From: Marinobacter zhejiangensis
GTDB taxonomy: Bacteria; Pseudomonadota; Gammaproteobacteria; Pseudomonadales; Oleiphilaceae
Reading direction: 5' to 3'
DNA length: 64,000 nucleotides
NCBI RefSeq assembly: GCF_900114775.1
Contig: NZ_FOUE01000004.1
Location: 372,001-436,000 of the forward strand
Shown here: positions 38,692-47,751 of the stretch, piece by piece
Position numbering within the stretch: position 1 is the stretch's first letter
How the letters are laid out: each line of letters starts with the position of its first letter
Program-made: the position numbers and the translations under genes
The notes under the pieces: model-generated
Told to the model about the DNA's origin: nothing
Seen by the model: only the letters and a program-made list of their open reading frames with translations
Databases searched by the model: none

Positions 38692-39186
38692 ATGATGGCT
38701 GGCTACAAGATCCTTCAGGCTGAAAAGCAGGGCATTTATGTCCTTAAGTTTATCGGCGAAATCCGGCTGAACCTCTGCTCAACGCTGGACAACCTGGTTG
38801 AGTCCATCACCCAGGATCCACAGTTCAAGACGGTTGTTATCGATCTGACTGAAACCGAGGTGATCGACAGTACAACCCTCGGTTTGCTGGCAAAGATCGC
38901 CATGGCGGCTCAGCAGCAAAGTCATTTCCTGCCCACCCTGATTTCGACCAACCCCGATATTACCCGCATAATCACCTCCATGGGCTTCGACAAGATTTTT
39001 ATCATTGTCCGCGAGCCAGCCTCCCGCATAGAAGAACTCGAAGAAATTCCGGTCCTGCGCGCCAGCGAACACCAGGTGCGAGACAAGGTACTGGACGCCC
39101 ATCGCGTCTTGATGGGGCTCAACAACAAGAACCGGGAAGAGTTCAAGAATCTTGTTCGTGCCCTGGAGTGCGAAGAGCACGGTTAA
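38692..39186 (+). CDS. hsbA: STAS-domain anti-sigma factor antagonist (HsbA-like)
   Basis: 164 residues. The STAS domain begins LNLCSTLDNLVE and the phosphorylatable Ser/Thr site is in EVIDSTTLGLLAKIAMAA (about residues 58-75). A C-terminal extension of about 60 residues follows, as in Pseudomonas HsbA (about 162). HsbA binds FlgM or a diguanylate cyclase depending on phosphorylation, switching motility and biofilm growth; that link is inferred here. Start 38692 or 38695 cannot be told apart. Confidence 0.8.
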   Translation: MMAGYKILQAEKQGIYVLKFIGEIRLNLCSTLDNLVESITQDPQFKTVVIDLTETEVIDSTTLGLLAKIAMAAQQQSHFLPTLISTNPDITRIITSMGFDKIFIIVREPASRIEELEEIPVLRASEHQVRDKVLDAHRVLMGLNNKNREEFKNLVRALECEEHG

Positions 39187-39263
39187 CTGATTCGGGCTTA
39201 TTGTTTGCCCGAAGTTTCACCTTTGAACACATTCGTATCTATTGATACGCAGACGGACAGTGT

Positions 39264-40328
39264 ATGCCTCAAACGACGAACCCAACCAGCAATACAGAAA
39301 ACAAGAAGGAACAGGTCGCGGTACTGGGCGGCGGAAGCTTTGGTACCGCCATCACCAAGGTGCTGGCCGAGAAAGGGCACACCGTACACTTTTGGATGAG
39401 AAGCGCCGAACAGGTTCAGGAGTTGGCGGAAAAGGGCACCAACAGCCGTTACATGCCCGGCGTCCAACTGACTGGAGACATCCGCCCATCCACCGACTTT
39501 TCTGCCGTTGTTAAGAATGCAGATGCGGTGTTTGTCGCCATCCCCAGTAAAGCCTTCAGAAACGTGATTCGCGAACATGCCAGCGACTTTCACGATGGCC
39601 AAATCGTTATCAGCCTGACCAAAGGGATCGAGCGCGACGGCTTCAAGCTCATGAGCGAAATCCTCCAGGAAGAGATCCCGCGCACCCGGATTGGCGTGTT
39701 AAGCGGCCCGAACCTGGCGGGTGAAATCGTCCAGCGTGACCTCACTGCAACAGTGATTGCCGCCAAGGATCCCGATGTACGCAGGACCGTACAGAACCTG
39801 CTGGGCTGCGAATATTTCCGGGTTTACGCCAATGTCGACATCTATGGAGTCGAACTCGCCGGCGCCCTGAAAAACATCTACGCGATTGTCGCTGGCATGG
39901 CTTCCGCACTAGAACTGGGCGAAAACGCCAAATCCATGCTGATCACCCGCGGCCTTGCCGAGATGAGCCGGTTCGCGGTGAGCCTGGGGGCGAACCCCAT
40001 GACGTTCATGGGCCTCGCCGGTGTTGGCGACTTGGTGGTGACATGCACCTCATCGAAGAGCCGAAACTTCCGAGTTGGCTATGCTGTAGGGAAGGGCGCC
40101 CAGCTGGAGGACGCTGTGGCTGAGCTCGGGCAGGTGGCAGAGGGCATCTACACGCTTCAGCTGGTAAAGGAGAAGGCGGAAGATGCCGGCATCTACATGC
40201 CTCTTGTCCGGGGGTTATATGAGATCCTGTATGGCGGCGCATCCATCAAAGCCGTTATCAACGGATTAATGATGGCGGTGCAGAACTCCGATGTTGAGTT
40301 CATTCTCCCGCGCACCCTGACTTACTGA
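39264..40328 (+). CDS. gpsA: NAD(P)H-dependent glycerol-3-phosphate dehydrogenase
   Basis: Makes sn-glycerol-3-phosphate for phospholipids from dihydroxyacetone phosphate; 354 residues. An extra N-terminal stretch of about 18 polar residues precedes the Rossmann motif VAVLGGGSFGTAITKVLAEKGH. The catalytic Lys lies in ELAGALKNIYAIVAGM, and the substrate site SGPNLAGEI and GLAGVGDLVVTCTS are present. It follows hsbA with a 77-base gap. Confidence 0.95.
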   Translation: MPQTTNPTSNTENKKEQVAVLGGGSFGTAITKVLAEKGHTVHFWMRSAEQVQELAEKGTNSRYMPGVQLTGDIRPSTDFSAVVKNADAVFVAIPSKAFRNVIREHASDFHDGQIVISLTKGIERDGFKLMSEILQEEIPRTRIGVLSGPNLAGEIVQRDLTATVIAAKDPDVRRTVQNLLGCEYFRVYANVDIYGVELAGALKNIYAIVAGMASALELGENAKSMLITRGLAEMSRFAVSLGANPMTFMGLAGVGDLVVTCTSSKSRNFRVGYAVGKGAQLEDAVAELGQVAEGIYTLQLVKEKAEDAGIYMPLVRGLYEILYGGASIKAVINGLMMAVQNSDVEFILPRTLTY

Positions 40329-40348
40329 GTATGACAACGGGGGCCAAC

Positions 40349-40798
40349 ATGAACCTGGTTATCATGCGTCACGGCGAAGCTGGCTGGCATACGCTTGACC
40401 AAGAGCGGGCGCTGACAGAGCGCGGACGACTGGCAACTGCCGAGGTTGCCCATCGCCTTGCCGAGTCAGTTTTTCGCCCATCACTGATTTGGTGCAGCCC
40501 GCTTGTCAGAGCCCACCAGACCGCCGCCATCGTGTCCGGAATTCTTAACTGCCCGGTGCAGGAAAAGCCGTTCCTTACACCCGATGACGACCCCGGTCTT
40601 AGTCTCGACGCCCTGATTCAGGAGCCCCCTAAAAAATTGATGATTGTCTCCCACATGCCTCTGGTCGGCGCACTGTCGACCCTGCTCGTGGACGGTCATC
40701 GTCACGGCATCCCGTTCATGACCAGCCAGGCTGTCGTGCTTGATATGCCCATCGCAGGTCCGGGATGTGCAGACCTTCGCGAACAGTTTTTACCGTGA
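40349..40798 (+). CDS. sixA: Phosphohistidine phosphatase SixA
   Basis: 149 residues, histidine-phosphatase family. It starts MNLVIMRHGEAGW, with the active RHG, and has the second His in IVSHMPLVGALSTLLVDG. In E. coli it dephosphorylates phospho-His on Hpt domains and PTS proteins. ATG 40349 follows GGGGG at a good distance; an ATG at 40331 overlaps the gpsA stop area. An Hpt-linked pair (hsbR-hsbA) is close by, which is suggestive only. Confidence 0.88.
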   Translation: MNLVIMRHGEAGWHTLDQERALTERGRLATAEVAHRLAESVFRPSLIWCSPLVRAHQTAAIVSGILNCPVQEKPFLTPDDDPGLSLDALIQEPPKKLMIVSHMPLVGALSTLLVDGHRHGIPFMTSQAVVLDMPIAGPGCADLREQFLP

Positions 40799-40804
40799 CA
40801 GTGA

Positions 40805-41707
40805 GTGATGAATAACTTCCCAATCCAGTATATAGAGCCGGTTTTCCGACCACCCAGCGAGGCCAAGTCGCTGATCCTGCCAGTGACCAATGGCTGCTCA
40901 TGGAACCAGTGCACCTTCTGTGAAATGTACACCCAGCCACAGAAAAAATTCCGCGCCAGGAAAGATGACGACATTCGCCAGGACATCGCCAACGCCGCAG
41001 ACGCCTTTGGTGGCCAGGTGAGCCGGGTATTCCTGGCTGACGGCGATGCCATGGTCCTGCCTACCCGGCGGCTTATCTCAATCCTTGAGGAGCTCAAGCA
41101 GGCTTTTCCCGGGCTCAGGCGAGTCTCCAGTTACTGCCTTCCACGAAACCTGGCTCGTAAAACGGTGGATGAGCTGGCCGCGCTCAAAAACGCTGGCCTC
41201 GAAATCCTCTACGTTGGCATGGAGTCGGGGGACGATGAAGTTCTGCGCCGGGTGAACAAAGGGGAGTCTTACGAGTCTACCCGCTCGGCCCTGGAAAAGA
41301 TTCGCGAAGCCGGACTGACCAGCTCAGTCATGGTGCTGAACGGGCTTGGAGGGAAAGCACTCTCAGAGCAACATGCCGTGAACACAGCCCGTCTTTGCAA
41401 CGAAACCCAACCCGACTACCTTTCGACATTGGTTGTCAGCTTCCCGCAGGGCGAGGAACGCTTCAGGGAAGGCTTCGGTGGGGACTTCGAGCCCTTATCA
41501 CAACAGGATCTGTTCAAAGAGATTCGCCTGCTACTAGAGCATCTTGATCTTCAGAAAACGGTATTCAGAAGCGACCATGCGTCAAACTACCTCGTGCTCA
41601 AGGGAACATTGGGTCGTGACAAAGCCCGAATGATCGACGAAGTCGACTTTGCCATCGCCAACCCCGGAGCGGCCCCGCTGCGTCCTGAGTGGATGAGGGG
41701 GCTATAA
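40805..41707 (+). CDS. Radical SAM protein of unknown function
   Basis: 300 residues. The N-terminal cluster motif is GCSWNQCTFCEMY: the three Cys are spaced CX4CX2C rather than the usual CX3CX2C. A radical SAM barrel follows (VFLADGDAMVLPTRRLISILEEL, LYVGMESGDDEVLRRVNKG). No B12 domain and no SPASM domain are seen. The DUF1285 gene follows 1 base later, so the two may work together. Substrate unknown. Confidence 0.85.
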   Translation: MMNNFPIQYIEPVFRPPSEAKSLILPVTNGCSWNQCTFCEMYTQPQKKFRARKDDDIRQDIANAADAFGGQVSRVFLADGDAMVLPTRRLISILEELKQAFPGLRRVSSYCLPRNLARKTVDELAALKNAGLEILYVGMESGDDEVLRRVNKGESYESTRSALEKIREAGLTSSVMVLNGLGGKALSEQHAVNTARLCNETQPDYLSTLVVSFPQGEERFREGFGGDFEPLSQQDLFKEIRLLLEHLDLQKTVFRSDHASNYLVLKGTLGRDKARMIDEVDFAIANPGAAPLRPEWMRGL

Positions 41708-41708
41708 C

Positions 41709-42272
41709 ATGAGCGTGGATCCCAGCAAAATTGAAACCCAGATCAAGGATGCGCAATCCGGCCAGAAGGGCCTGCCACCTATAGATCAGTGGAACCCGGA
41801 GCTGTCTGGCGACATTGATATCCGCATCCAGCGTGATGGCATCTGGCTGTACCAGGGGGAGCCTCTCAAGCGGGAGGCGATAGCGCGAATCTTTTCCACA
41901 ATCCTTCGCCGCGAAGAAGACGGAGCTTACTACCTGGTAACGCCCGTCGAAAAATGGCGCATTCAGGTTGACGATACCCCGCTGCTCGCCCATTCACTTG
42001 AGGTGCGCATGGACGACAGTACCGGGCAGGTGCTGAGCGTGACCACTAATATGGGAGAGACTCTGGACATTGGGCCAGACCACCCGCTTACCGTGGGTAC
42101 GTACGACAGCGAAGATGAGCCGCGACCGGTCGTTGCTGTCAGGCATGGTCTGGAAGCTCGCGTGGTTACAAGCGCCTTTTATGAACTCGCAAACTACGTC
42201 GAAGAGCGTGAACATGAAGGCAGGAACACCCTGTGCGCCCTCAGCAAGGGGCATTATTTCTCCCTGGGGTAG
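41709..42272 (+). CDS. DUF1285 protein
   Basis: 187 residues. The family shows GDIDIRIQRDGIWLYQGEPLKREAIARIFSTILRREEDGAYYLVTPVEKWRI, a compact two-part fold of unknown function found as a single-copy gene in many proteobacteria. It is tightly linked to the radical SAM gene. No catalytic residues can be assigned. Confidence 0.85.
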   Translation: MSVDPSKIETQIKDAQSGQKGLPPIDQWNPELSGDIDIRIQRDGIWLYQGEPLKREAIARIFSTILRREEDGAYYLVTPVEKWRIQVDDTPLLAHSLEVRMDDSTGQVLSVTTNMGETLDIGPDHPLTVGTYDSEDEPRPVVAVRHGLEARVVTSAFYELANYVEEREHEGRNTLCALSKGHYFSLG

Positions 42273-42482
42273 GGAAAGGGGTTGAATTACGAGCGCCCGC
42301 CCCAAGAACTACGGTAGAAAACGCAGTCTGACCCTTGTTAGACTGTGCATTCGAACTCGTTGCCGGGCTTGGCCCATAGCGAAGATTTTGGTCGTTAGTC
42401 CCTCTGTTCAGTCCGACTGTTCACGATCACTTTCGATCGATTTACCCATACCAACAGTCTTAGTGACCAACAAGGAGATCTC

Positions 42483-42944
42483 ATGGCTCAACCTCGCGTT
42501 GTAACCATCCATTACACCCTTACTAACGACCAGGGCGAAGAGCTGGACTCTTCTCGCGTAGAAGGTCGTGAGCCGCTGACATACCTGGAAGGCGCCCAGA
42601 ACATCATTAATGGCCTGGAAAGCGCACTGAACGAAAAGGGCGCCGGCGACCAGCTCAAGGTGTCTGTAGCTCCTGCTGATGGCTACGGCGAAGTAAACGA
42701 GGAACTGATCCAGCCAGTGCCCCGCACCGCTTTTGAAGGCGTAGACACCATTGAGCCGGGCATGCAGTTCCAGGCCCAGACTCCGGGCGGCCCACAGATC
42801 GTTCGTGTTGTCGAAGTCAGCGAAGAAACCGTCACCATCGACGCCAACCACCCGCTGGCAGGCCAAACCCTGCACTTCGATGTTGAGATCGTCGAGACCC
42901 GCGAAGCAACTGAAGAAGAGCAAGACCACGGTCACGTTCACTGA
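42483..42944 (+). CDS. FKBP-type peptidyl-prolyl isomerase, SlyD-like
   Basis: 153 residues. The short FKBP domain (VTIHYTLTNDQGEELDSSR, EPLTYLEGAQNIINGLESAL) is interrupted by the IF chaperone insert typical of SlyD/SlpA. The tail is short (ends DHGHVH) and lacks the long His/Cys-rich metal-binding extension of E. coli SlyD. ATG 42483 follows AAGGAGAT. A terminator follows. Confidence 0.92.
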   Translation: MAQPRVVTIHYTLTNDQGEELDSSRVEGREPLTYLEGAQNIINGLESALNEKGAGDQLKVSVAPADGYGEVNEELIQPVPRTAFEGVDTIEPGMQFQAQTPGGPQIVRVVEVSEETVTIDANHPLAGQTLHFDVEIVETREATEEEQDHGHVH

Positions 42945-42963
42945 TCGCGCTTCCTTCGGGTAC

Positions 42964-42993
42964 AAAAAACGGCTCCTTGTGAGCCGTTTTTTT
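42964..42993 (+). terminator. Rho-independent terminator after the FKBP gene
   Basis: AAAAAACGGCTC, loop CTTGT, GAGCCGTTTTTTT. It is the plus-strand member of a pair of back-to-back terminators between convergent genes. Confidence 0.92.
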
Positions 42994-43015
42994 ATGCCTG
43001 AATGCTGAGCCCAAC

Positions 43016-43043
43016 AAAAAACGGCCCCGAAAGGCCGTTTTTT
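43016..43043 (-). terminator. Rho-independent terminator after etfD
   Basis: AAAAAACGGCC / GGCCGTTTTTT around CCGAAA; on the minus strand the T run follows the stem, 16 bases past the etfD stop. Confidence 0.92.
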
Positions 43044-43058
43044 GTGAACGCTCCGAAC

Positions 43059-44711
43059 TTACATGTTCGGATAGTTGGGGCCACCGCCGCCTTCCGGCGT
43101 CACCCAGGTAATGTTCTGGGCGGGGTCCTTGATATCACACGTCTTACAGTGCACACAGTTCTGCGCATTGATCTGGAAGCGCTTGCCGCTGCCATCATCG
43201 GCATCGACCACTTCGTAGACGCCAGCCGGGCAGTAACGCTGAGCCGGCTCGTCGTACTTCGGCAGGTTCTCCGAAAGCGGAATATCCGGATTGGTCAGCT
43301 TCAGGTGAACCGGCTGATCTTCCTCGTGGTTGGTGTTGGAAATAAACACCGACGACAGGCGATCGAACGTCAGAACGTTATCCGGCTTCGGATAGGTGAT
43401 CTTCTTGCACTCCGACGCAGGCTTCATCATTGCATAATCAGGCGTCGTATCATGGAAGGTGAAGGGCAGGCTGCGACGCAAAATGTTCTGCTCGAAGAAT
43501 GCTACCGCACCACCAAGAACGTTGCCGAACTTGTGCATGGCTGGGCCAAAGTTACGCTCATCATACAGTTCTTTGTAGAGCCAGCTGTCCTTGAAGCGAT
43601 CCGCGAAGCTGGTGATTTCTTCACCGGTCTTGCCTTCTTTCAGGGCTGCAAACACGGCCTCAGCACCCAACAGACCAGACTTCATGGCTGTATGGGAACC
43701 CTTGATCTTGGAGAAGTTCAGTGTGCCAGCGTCACAACCAAGCAGCAGGCCGCCTGGGAAACTCATCTTCGGCAGAGAGTTGAAGCCACCCTTGGTGATG
43801 GCGCGAGCACCGTAAGCAACACGCTTTCCACCTTCCAGATACTTCTTGATTTCAGGGTGGTGCTTGAGGCGCTGCATTTCCTCAAACGGGCTCAGGTGTG
43901 GGTTGCTGTAGGCAAGGTCAGTGATCAAGCCGACATACACCTGACCATTCTCCAGGTGATAAAGGAAAGAACCACCGGTGGAGCCAGACTCATTCAACGG
44001 CCAGCCTGTGGTGTGAACAACCAGACCTGGCTCATGTTTGGCCGGATCGATATCCCACAGTTCTTTGATGCCAATGCCGTAATGCTGAGGATCTTTGCCT
44101 TCGTCCAGGTTGTACTGCTCGATCAGCTGCTTACCCAGGTGACCACGACAACCTTCAGTGAAGAGGGTGTACTTGGCACGAAGCTCCATGCCTGGCATGA
44201 AGCTGTCTTTCTGGCTGCCGTCACGGGCGACACCCATGTCACCAGTAATAATGCCTTTGATCTGGCCATCTTCAACGATGGTTTCGGCAGCGGCGAAACC
44301 AGGGTATACCTCTACGCCCAGTGCTTCGGCCTGCTCACCCAACCAGCGACAAAGGTTGCCCAGGCTGATGATGTAGTTGCCATGGTTGTGCATGTTGCGA
44401 GGCACAAACGCATTAGGAATCTTGGTGGCACCTTCCTGACTCTTGAGCAGGAAGATATCATCACGGGTCACCGGCGTATTAAGTGGCGCACCCTTTTCCT
44501 TCCAGTCAGGGAAGAGTTCATTGAGGGCAGTGGGCTCGAATACGGTACCGGCCAGGATATGGGCGCCGATTTCAGAACCTTTCTCTACAACACATACGGT
44601 CAGTTCTTCGCCGGCCTCTTGTGCCAACTGCATTACCCGGCAAGCCGCTGAAAGGCCAGCAGGCCCACCGCCGACGATCAGAACATCAAATTCCATCGAT
44701 TCGCGTTCCAC
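43059..44711 (-). CDS. etfD: Electron transfer flavoprotein:ubiquinone oxidoreductase
   Basis: Passes electrons from ETF (fatty-acid and amino-acid oxidation) to the quinone pool; membrane-associated, 550 residues. FAD motif DVLIVGGGPAGLSAACRVMQLA, and a C-terminal [4Fe-4S] domain with Cys in RYCPAGVYEV and QNCVHCKTCDIKDP. I use GTG 44711 because GAGGAG lies 6 bases upstream; the internal ATG 44696 lacks a ribosome site. It is divergent from etfBA across about 0.8 kb. Confidence 0.95.
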   Translation of the reverse strand: MERESMEFDVLIVGGGPAGLSAACRVMQLAQEAGEELTVCVVEKGSEIGAHILAGTVFEPTALNELFPDWKEKGAPLNTPVTRDDIFLLKSQEGATKIPNAFVPRNMHNHGNYIISLGNLCRWLGEQAEALGVEVYPGFAAAETIVEDGQIKGIITGDMGVARDGSQKDSFMPGMELRAKYTLFTEGCRGHLGKQLIEQYNLDEGKDPQHYGIGIKELWDIDPAKHEPGLVVHTTGWPLNESGSTGGSFLYHLENGQVYVGLITDLAYSNPHLSPFEEMQRLKHHPEIKKYLEGGKRVAYGARAITKGGFNSLPKMSFPGGLLLGCDAGTLNFSKIKGSHTAMKSGLLGAEAVFAALKEGKTGEEITSFADRFKDSWLYKELYDERNFGPAMHKFGNVLGGAVAFFEQNILRRSLPFTFHDTTPDYAMMKPASECKKITYPKPDNVLTFDRLSSVFISNTNHEEDQPVHLKLTNPDIPLSENLPKYDEPAQRYCPAGVYEVVDADDGSGKRFQINAQNCVHCKTCDIKDPAQNITWVTPEGGGGPNYPNM

Positions 44712-45505
44712 GTTGGTCTCCTCAAAACTTCACAGTGGATATAAGGACTTCGACGCTACTCACTCAACCCGCCCGGCATTTCGCAAGTGCCGGATAAACC
44801 GAGCTGTCACTAACTAAAGGCGAAGAAAAATCCCGTCTCTCTCTTTTAAGTTGCCCAAGGTCATGATTACCGTGGGGCATTCAGCGGCCGAAGGCCGCCT
44901 TAGGGGGCGACATAATACCGGACAACTCCGCATTAAACGACTCCCAAGGGGCAGATTTACTGGCCCAATCGCCTCCAAGGATATAACAAAGCAGGAATCA
45001 AACAAACGTTTGTTTGAATTTTGTCTTATCCTTTGGCATTGTTAGCAAGTTCGATGTCCCGTAAGGCCTCAGGCTTCGCCGCCTGGGCGCCCCGCCATCG
45101 ACCAGGCAAGGCCGGTCAGTGCCCGTTGCGCAAAGCGTCCCTACCCAGGGATTTAGCGCTGGCGGATCACGATCTCGCAGGTGTAATTTGAGTCGTTTTT
45201 TAGTATCGTCTCATTTCCGGCGATCAGTCAACACGCCTTCAATTGACCTTACTAACGGTCAAGCTGTGTAAAAGGCGGCTATTGACCCGTCCGGGCTTTG
45301 CATTCAGTATTATCTCGCCCTGACAGTTAGTCTGCGCGAACAATGCTGTTTAAACGATCGGCCAAGGCCCTGGTAACGATGCCCAGCGAGCCGGTCGATA
45401 CGACAGGAATCAAGAATATTCCGGCTGCCGCCATCATATAGAGGGGCAGCGGGCGAGTATTTTTGATTGCGAGTCATAAACCCATCGTAGAAGAACGAGG
45501 AATCT
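44712..45505. promoter_or_regulatory. etfD-etfB divergent regulatory region (794 bases)
   Basis: No convincing gene. It holds a short hairpin GCGGCC-GAA-GGCCGC (44884-44898), the 20-bp palindrome at 44998-45017, an inverted repeat TTGACC-N8-GGTCAA (45243-45262), and a possible promoter TTGACC (45282-45287) with TATTAT downstream (spacing too long to trust). Short frames on both strands lack ribosome sites and similarity. The length is unusual for this otherwise dense genome. Confidence 0.5.
44998..45017. promoter_or_regulatory. Perfect 20-bp palindrome, PsrA-type operator candidate
   Basis: TCAAACAAACGTTTGTTTGA is its own reverse complement. It contains CAAAC-N-GTTTG spacing of the kind bound by PsrA, the TetR-family regulator of fatty-acid oxidation genes in gammaproteobacteria. 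It lies between etfD and etfBA, whose products serve that pathway. The regulator itself is not in the window, so the match is inference. Confidence 0.65.
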
Positions 45506-46255
45506 ATGAAGGTTCTGGTCGCTGTAAAACGAGTAATCGACTACAACGTAAAGGTGCGCGTCAAGCCGGACAACACCGGCGTTGATCTCGCCAACGTCAA
45601 AATGGCGATGAACCCTTTCTGTGAAATCGCTGTTGAAGAAGCGGTTCGTCTGAAAGAGAAAGGCGTCGCTAGCGAAATCGTCGTGGTATCCATTGGTCCT
45701 AAGGCCGCTCAGGAGCAAATTCGTACTGCTCTGGCTCTGGGCGCCGACCGTGGCATCCACATCGAAACAGATGAAGAGGTTCAGTCTCTCGAAGCGGCCA
45801 AGCTGCTCAAGTCTGTTGTCGAAAAAGAAGAGCCAAAGCTGGTTATCCTGGGCAAACAGTCCATCGACTCCGATAACAACCAGACCGGTCAAATGCTGGC
45901 TGCACTGACTGGCATGGGCCAGGGCACCTTCGCGTCCGAAGTGGTTGTTGACGGTGACAAAGTGAACGTAACCCGTGAGGTTGATGGTGGTCTGATGACC
46001 GTTGCCCTGAACCTGCCTGCGGTTGTGACCACTGACCTTCGCTTGAACGAGCCGCGTTACGCTTCTCTGCCGAACATCATGAAGGCCAAGAAGAAGCCGC
46101 TCGAATCTATCAGCCCGGCTGACCTGGGTATTGAGATCGCACCGCGCCTGTCCACCCTGAAAGTTGAAGCTCCGGCTGCACGTCAGGCGGGTATCAAGGT
46201 GGCTGACGTTGCTGAGCTGGTCGATAAACTGAAGAACGAAGCGAAGGTGATCTAA
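45506..46255 (+). CDS. etfB: Electron transfer flavoprotein beta subunit
   Basis: 249 residues; forms the soluble FAD/AMP-containing ETF heterodimer with EtfA. It begins [27 protein letters not shown]; the signature [40 protein letters not shown] is in the second half. ATG 45506 follows GAGGAATCT. The alpha gene begins directly after its stop. Strong codon bias suggests high expression. Confidence 0.96.
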   Translation: MKVLVAVKRVIDYNVKVRVKPDNTGVDLANVKMAMNPFCEIAVEEAVRLKEKGVASEIVVVSIGPKAAQEQIRTALALGADRGIHIETDEEVQSLEAAKLLKSVVEKEEPKLVILGKQSIDSDNNQTGQMLAALTGMGQGTFASEVVVDGDKVNVTREVDGGLMTVALNLPAVVTTDLRLNEPRYASLPNIMKAKKKPLESISPADLGIEIAPRLSTLKVEAPAARQAGIKVADVAELVDKLKNEAKVI

Positions 46256-47197
46256 ATGAGCATCCTTGTCATTGCTGAACACGACAACAGCAGCCTGAAG
46301 CAGGCGACTCAGAGCGTTGTGACCGCGGCCAAAGCCATCGGTGGCGACGTTGACGTACTGGTTGCCGGTGCAGGTTGCGGCGCAGTTGCAGAAGCAGCTG
46401 CCAAAATTGAAGGCGTAAACAAGGTTCTGGTTGCAGACAACGCTGCCTACGGTCACTTCCTGGCCGAGAACCTGTCTGAACTGGTTGCTGAAGCCGGTAA
46501 AGGCTACAGCCACATCCTGGCTGCCGCCGGCACCACGGGCAAAGACTTCATGCCGCGCGTTGCTGCACTGCTGGACGTTGCCCAGGTATCCGACATCATC
46601 CGCGTTGAATCTGCCGACACCTTTGTTCGCCCGATCTACGCCGGTAACGCCATTGCCACTGTTAAGAGCAGTGACAGCATCAAGGTAATCACCGTACGTC
46701 CGACCGGCTTTGACGCTGCTCCGGCCGAAGGTGGCTCCGCTGCCGTTGAAGCCCTGGACATCGTCAAGGACGCTGGCCTGTCTTCTTTCGTTGGCGAAGA
46801 GAAGGCGGTTTCCGACCGTCCGGACCTGGCAAGCGCTGGCATCGTGATCTCTGGTGGTCGTGGCATGCAGAACGGCGACAACTTCAAAATGCTGGAGCAA
46901 GTTGCTGATGTTCTGGGTGCCGCTGTTGGCGCATCCCGCGCTGCGGTAGACGCCGGCTTCGTACCGAACGACATGCAGGTTGGTCAGACCGGCAAGATCG
47001 TTGCCCCTCAGCTGTACATCGCTGTTGGTATCTCCGGTGCTATCCAGCATCTGGCGGGCATGTCCGACTCCAAAGTGATCGTTGCGATCAACAAGGACGA
47101 AGAGGCCCCGATCTTCCAGGTGGCCGACTACGGCCTGGTTGCGGACCTGTTCGAAGCAGTTCCTCAGCTGGAAGAAGAGCTGAAGAAAGTCGTTTAA
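46256..47197 (+). CDS. etfA: Electron transfer flavoprotein alpha subunit
   Basis: 313 residues. The C-terminal FAD-binding half shows [39 protein letters not shown] and [25 protein letters not shown]. It starts with no gap after etfB, and a strong terminator follows. The long open frames on the opposite strand of etfBA are shadows of its codon bias. Confidence 0.96.
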   Translation: MSILVIAEHDNSSLKQATQSVVTAAKAIGGDVDVLVAGAGCGAVAEAAAKIEGVNKVLVADNAAYGHFLAENLSELVAEAGKGYSHILAAAGTTGKDFMPRVAALLDVAQVSDIIRVESADTFVRPIYAGNAIATVKSSDSIKVITVRPTGFDAAPAEGGSAAVEALDIVKDAGLSSFVGEEKAVSDRPDLASAGIVISGGRGMQNGDNFKMLEQVADVLGAAVGASRAAVDAGFVPNDMQVGQTGKIVAPQLYIAVGISGAIQHLAGMSDSKVIVAINKDEEAPIFQVADYGLVADLFEAVPQLEEELKKVV

Positions 47198-47211
47198 TAC
47201 GACCTTCATCT

Positions 47212-47241
47212 AAAAAAGGGTGCCTTTGGGCACCCTTTTTT
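47212..47241 (+). terminator. Rho-independent terminator after etfA
   Basis: AAAAAAGGGTGC, loop CTTTG, GCACCCTTTTTT, 15 bases past the etfA stop. Confidence 0.92.
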
Positions 47242-47289
47242 ATTGTTCGATATTTGTCACCCGGAACAATGAGCCAAGAGGGCAGGCTC

Positions 47290-47742
47290 TCATTTTTCGT
47301 CGGACGATTGGTCTTTCCCAGGTTTTGATGGGGATTGCCGTTCCGCGATCATATCCGCAAAGACGTGCAGTGCCCGGTTGGTCGTTCTCACCGCCTTATA
47401 GAACGTCCGGCTTTTTTCATCGTGAACCTCACGGGCTTTTTTCGCTTTCGCTTTCAGCTCCTCAGAGCGCGAATAGCGGTCAACCAGATCAAACGTGGTG
47501 CCGGTAATGGTTCGATGTATCGCCTCAACTGCAGTCGTCCCTCCACGAACCGTATCTTCCATCAGGATTTTTCGGTTTCGCAGCTCCATACGCTCCATCC
47601 GGCGCCTCTGGATATCATTGGCCCGGCGGGAATGTACGACTCGCAGCCTTCGGAAGCTGATCCGGTTCTGAACGTGCAACAGCCCCGCAACGCCCAGAAG
47701 GATTGCACTGACAACGCCCAACAAAATTCCCGTGACGATCAT
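47290..47742 (-). CDS. Small membrane-anchored basic protein
   Basis: 150 residues: one N-terminal transmembrane helix (MIVTGILLGVVSAILLGVAGLLHV), then a very basic stretch (RRLRVVHSRRANDIQRRRMERMELRNRK) and a soluble helical tail. ATG 47742 follows GAGGG at 6 bases. It is 9 bases downstream of a second small membrane gene, so they are probably one operon. No family recognised. Confidence 0.7.
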   Translation of the reverse strand: MIVTGILLGVVSAILLGVAGLLHVQNRISFRRLRVVHSRRANDIQRRRMERMELRNRKILMEDTVRGGTTAVEAIHRTITGTTFDLVDRYSRSEELKAKAKKAREVHDEKSRTFYKAVRTTNRALHVFADMIAERQSPSKPGKDQSSDEK

Positions 47743-47751
47743 TGCCAACCC

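Noticed and set aside
43002..44651. A 549-codon open frame antisense to etfD
   Set aside because: Shadow of the etfD reading frame; starts inside a terminator and shows no domain.
44851..45045. Short frames in the etfD-etfB gap
   Set aside because: No ribosome site, no similarity, and they run through the palindrome and hairpin.
45434..47209. A 591-codon open frame antisense to etfBA
   Set aside because: It mirrors the strongly biased codons of etfB and etfA, has low-complexity Asn/Val/Gln-rich content, no ribosome site, and both sense genes are certain.
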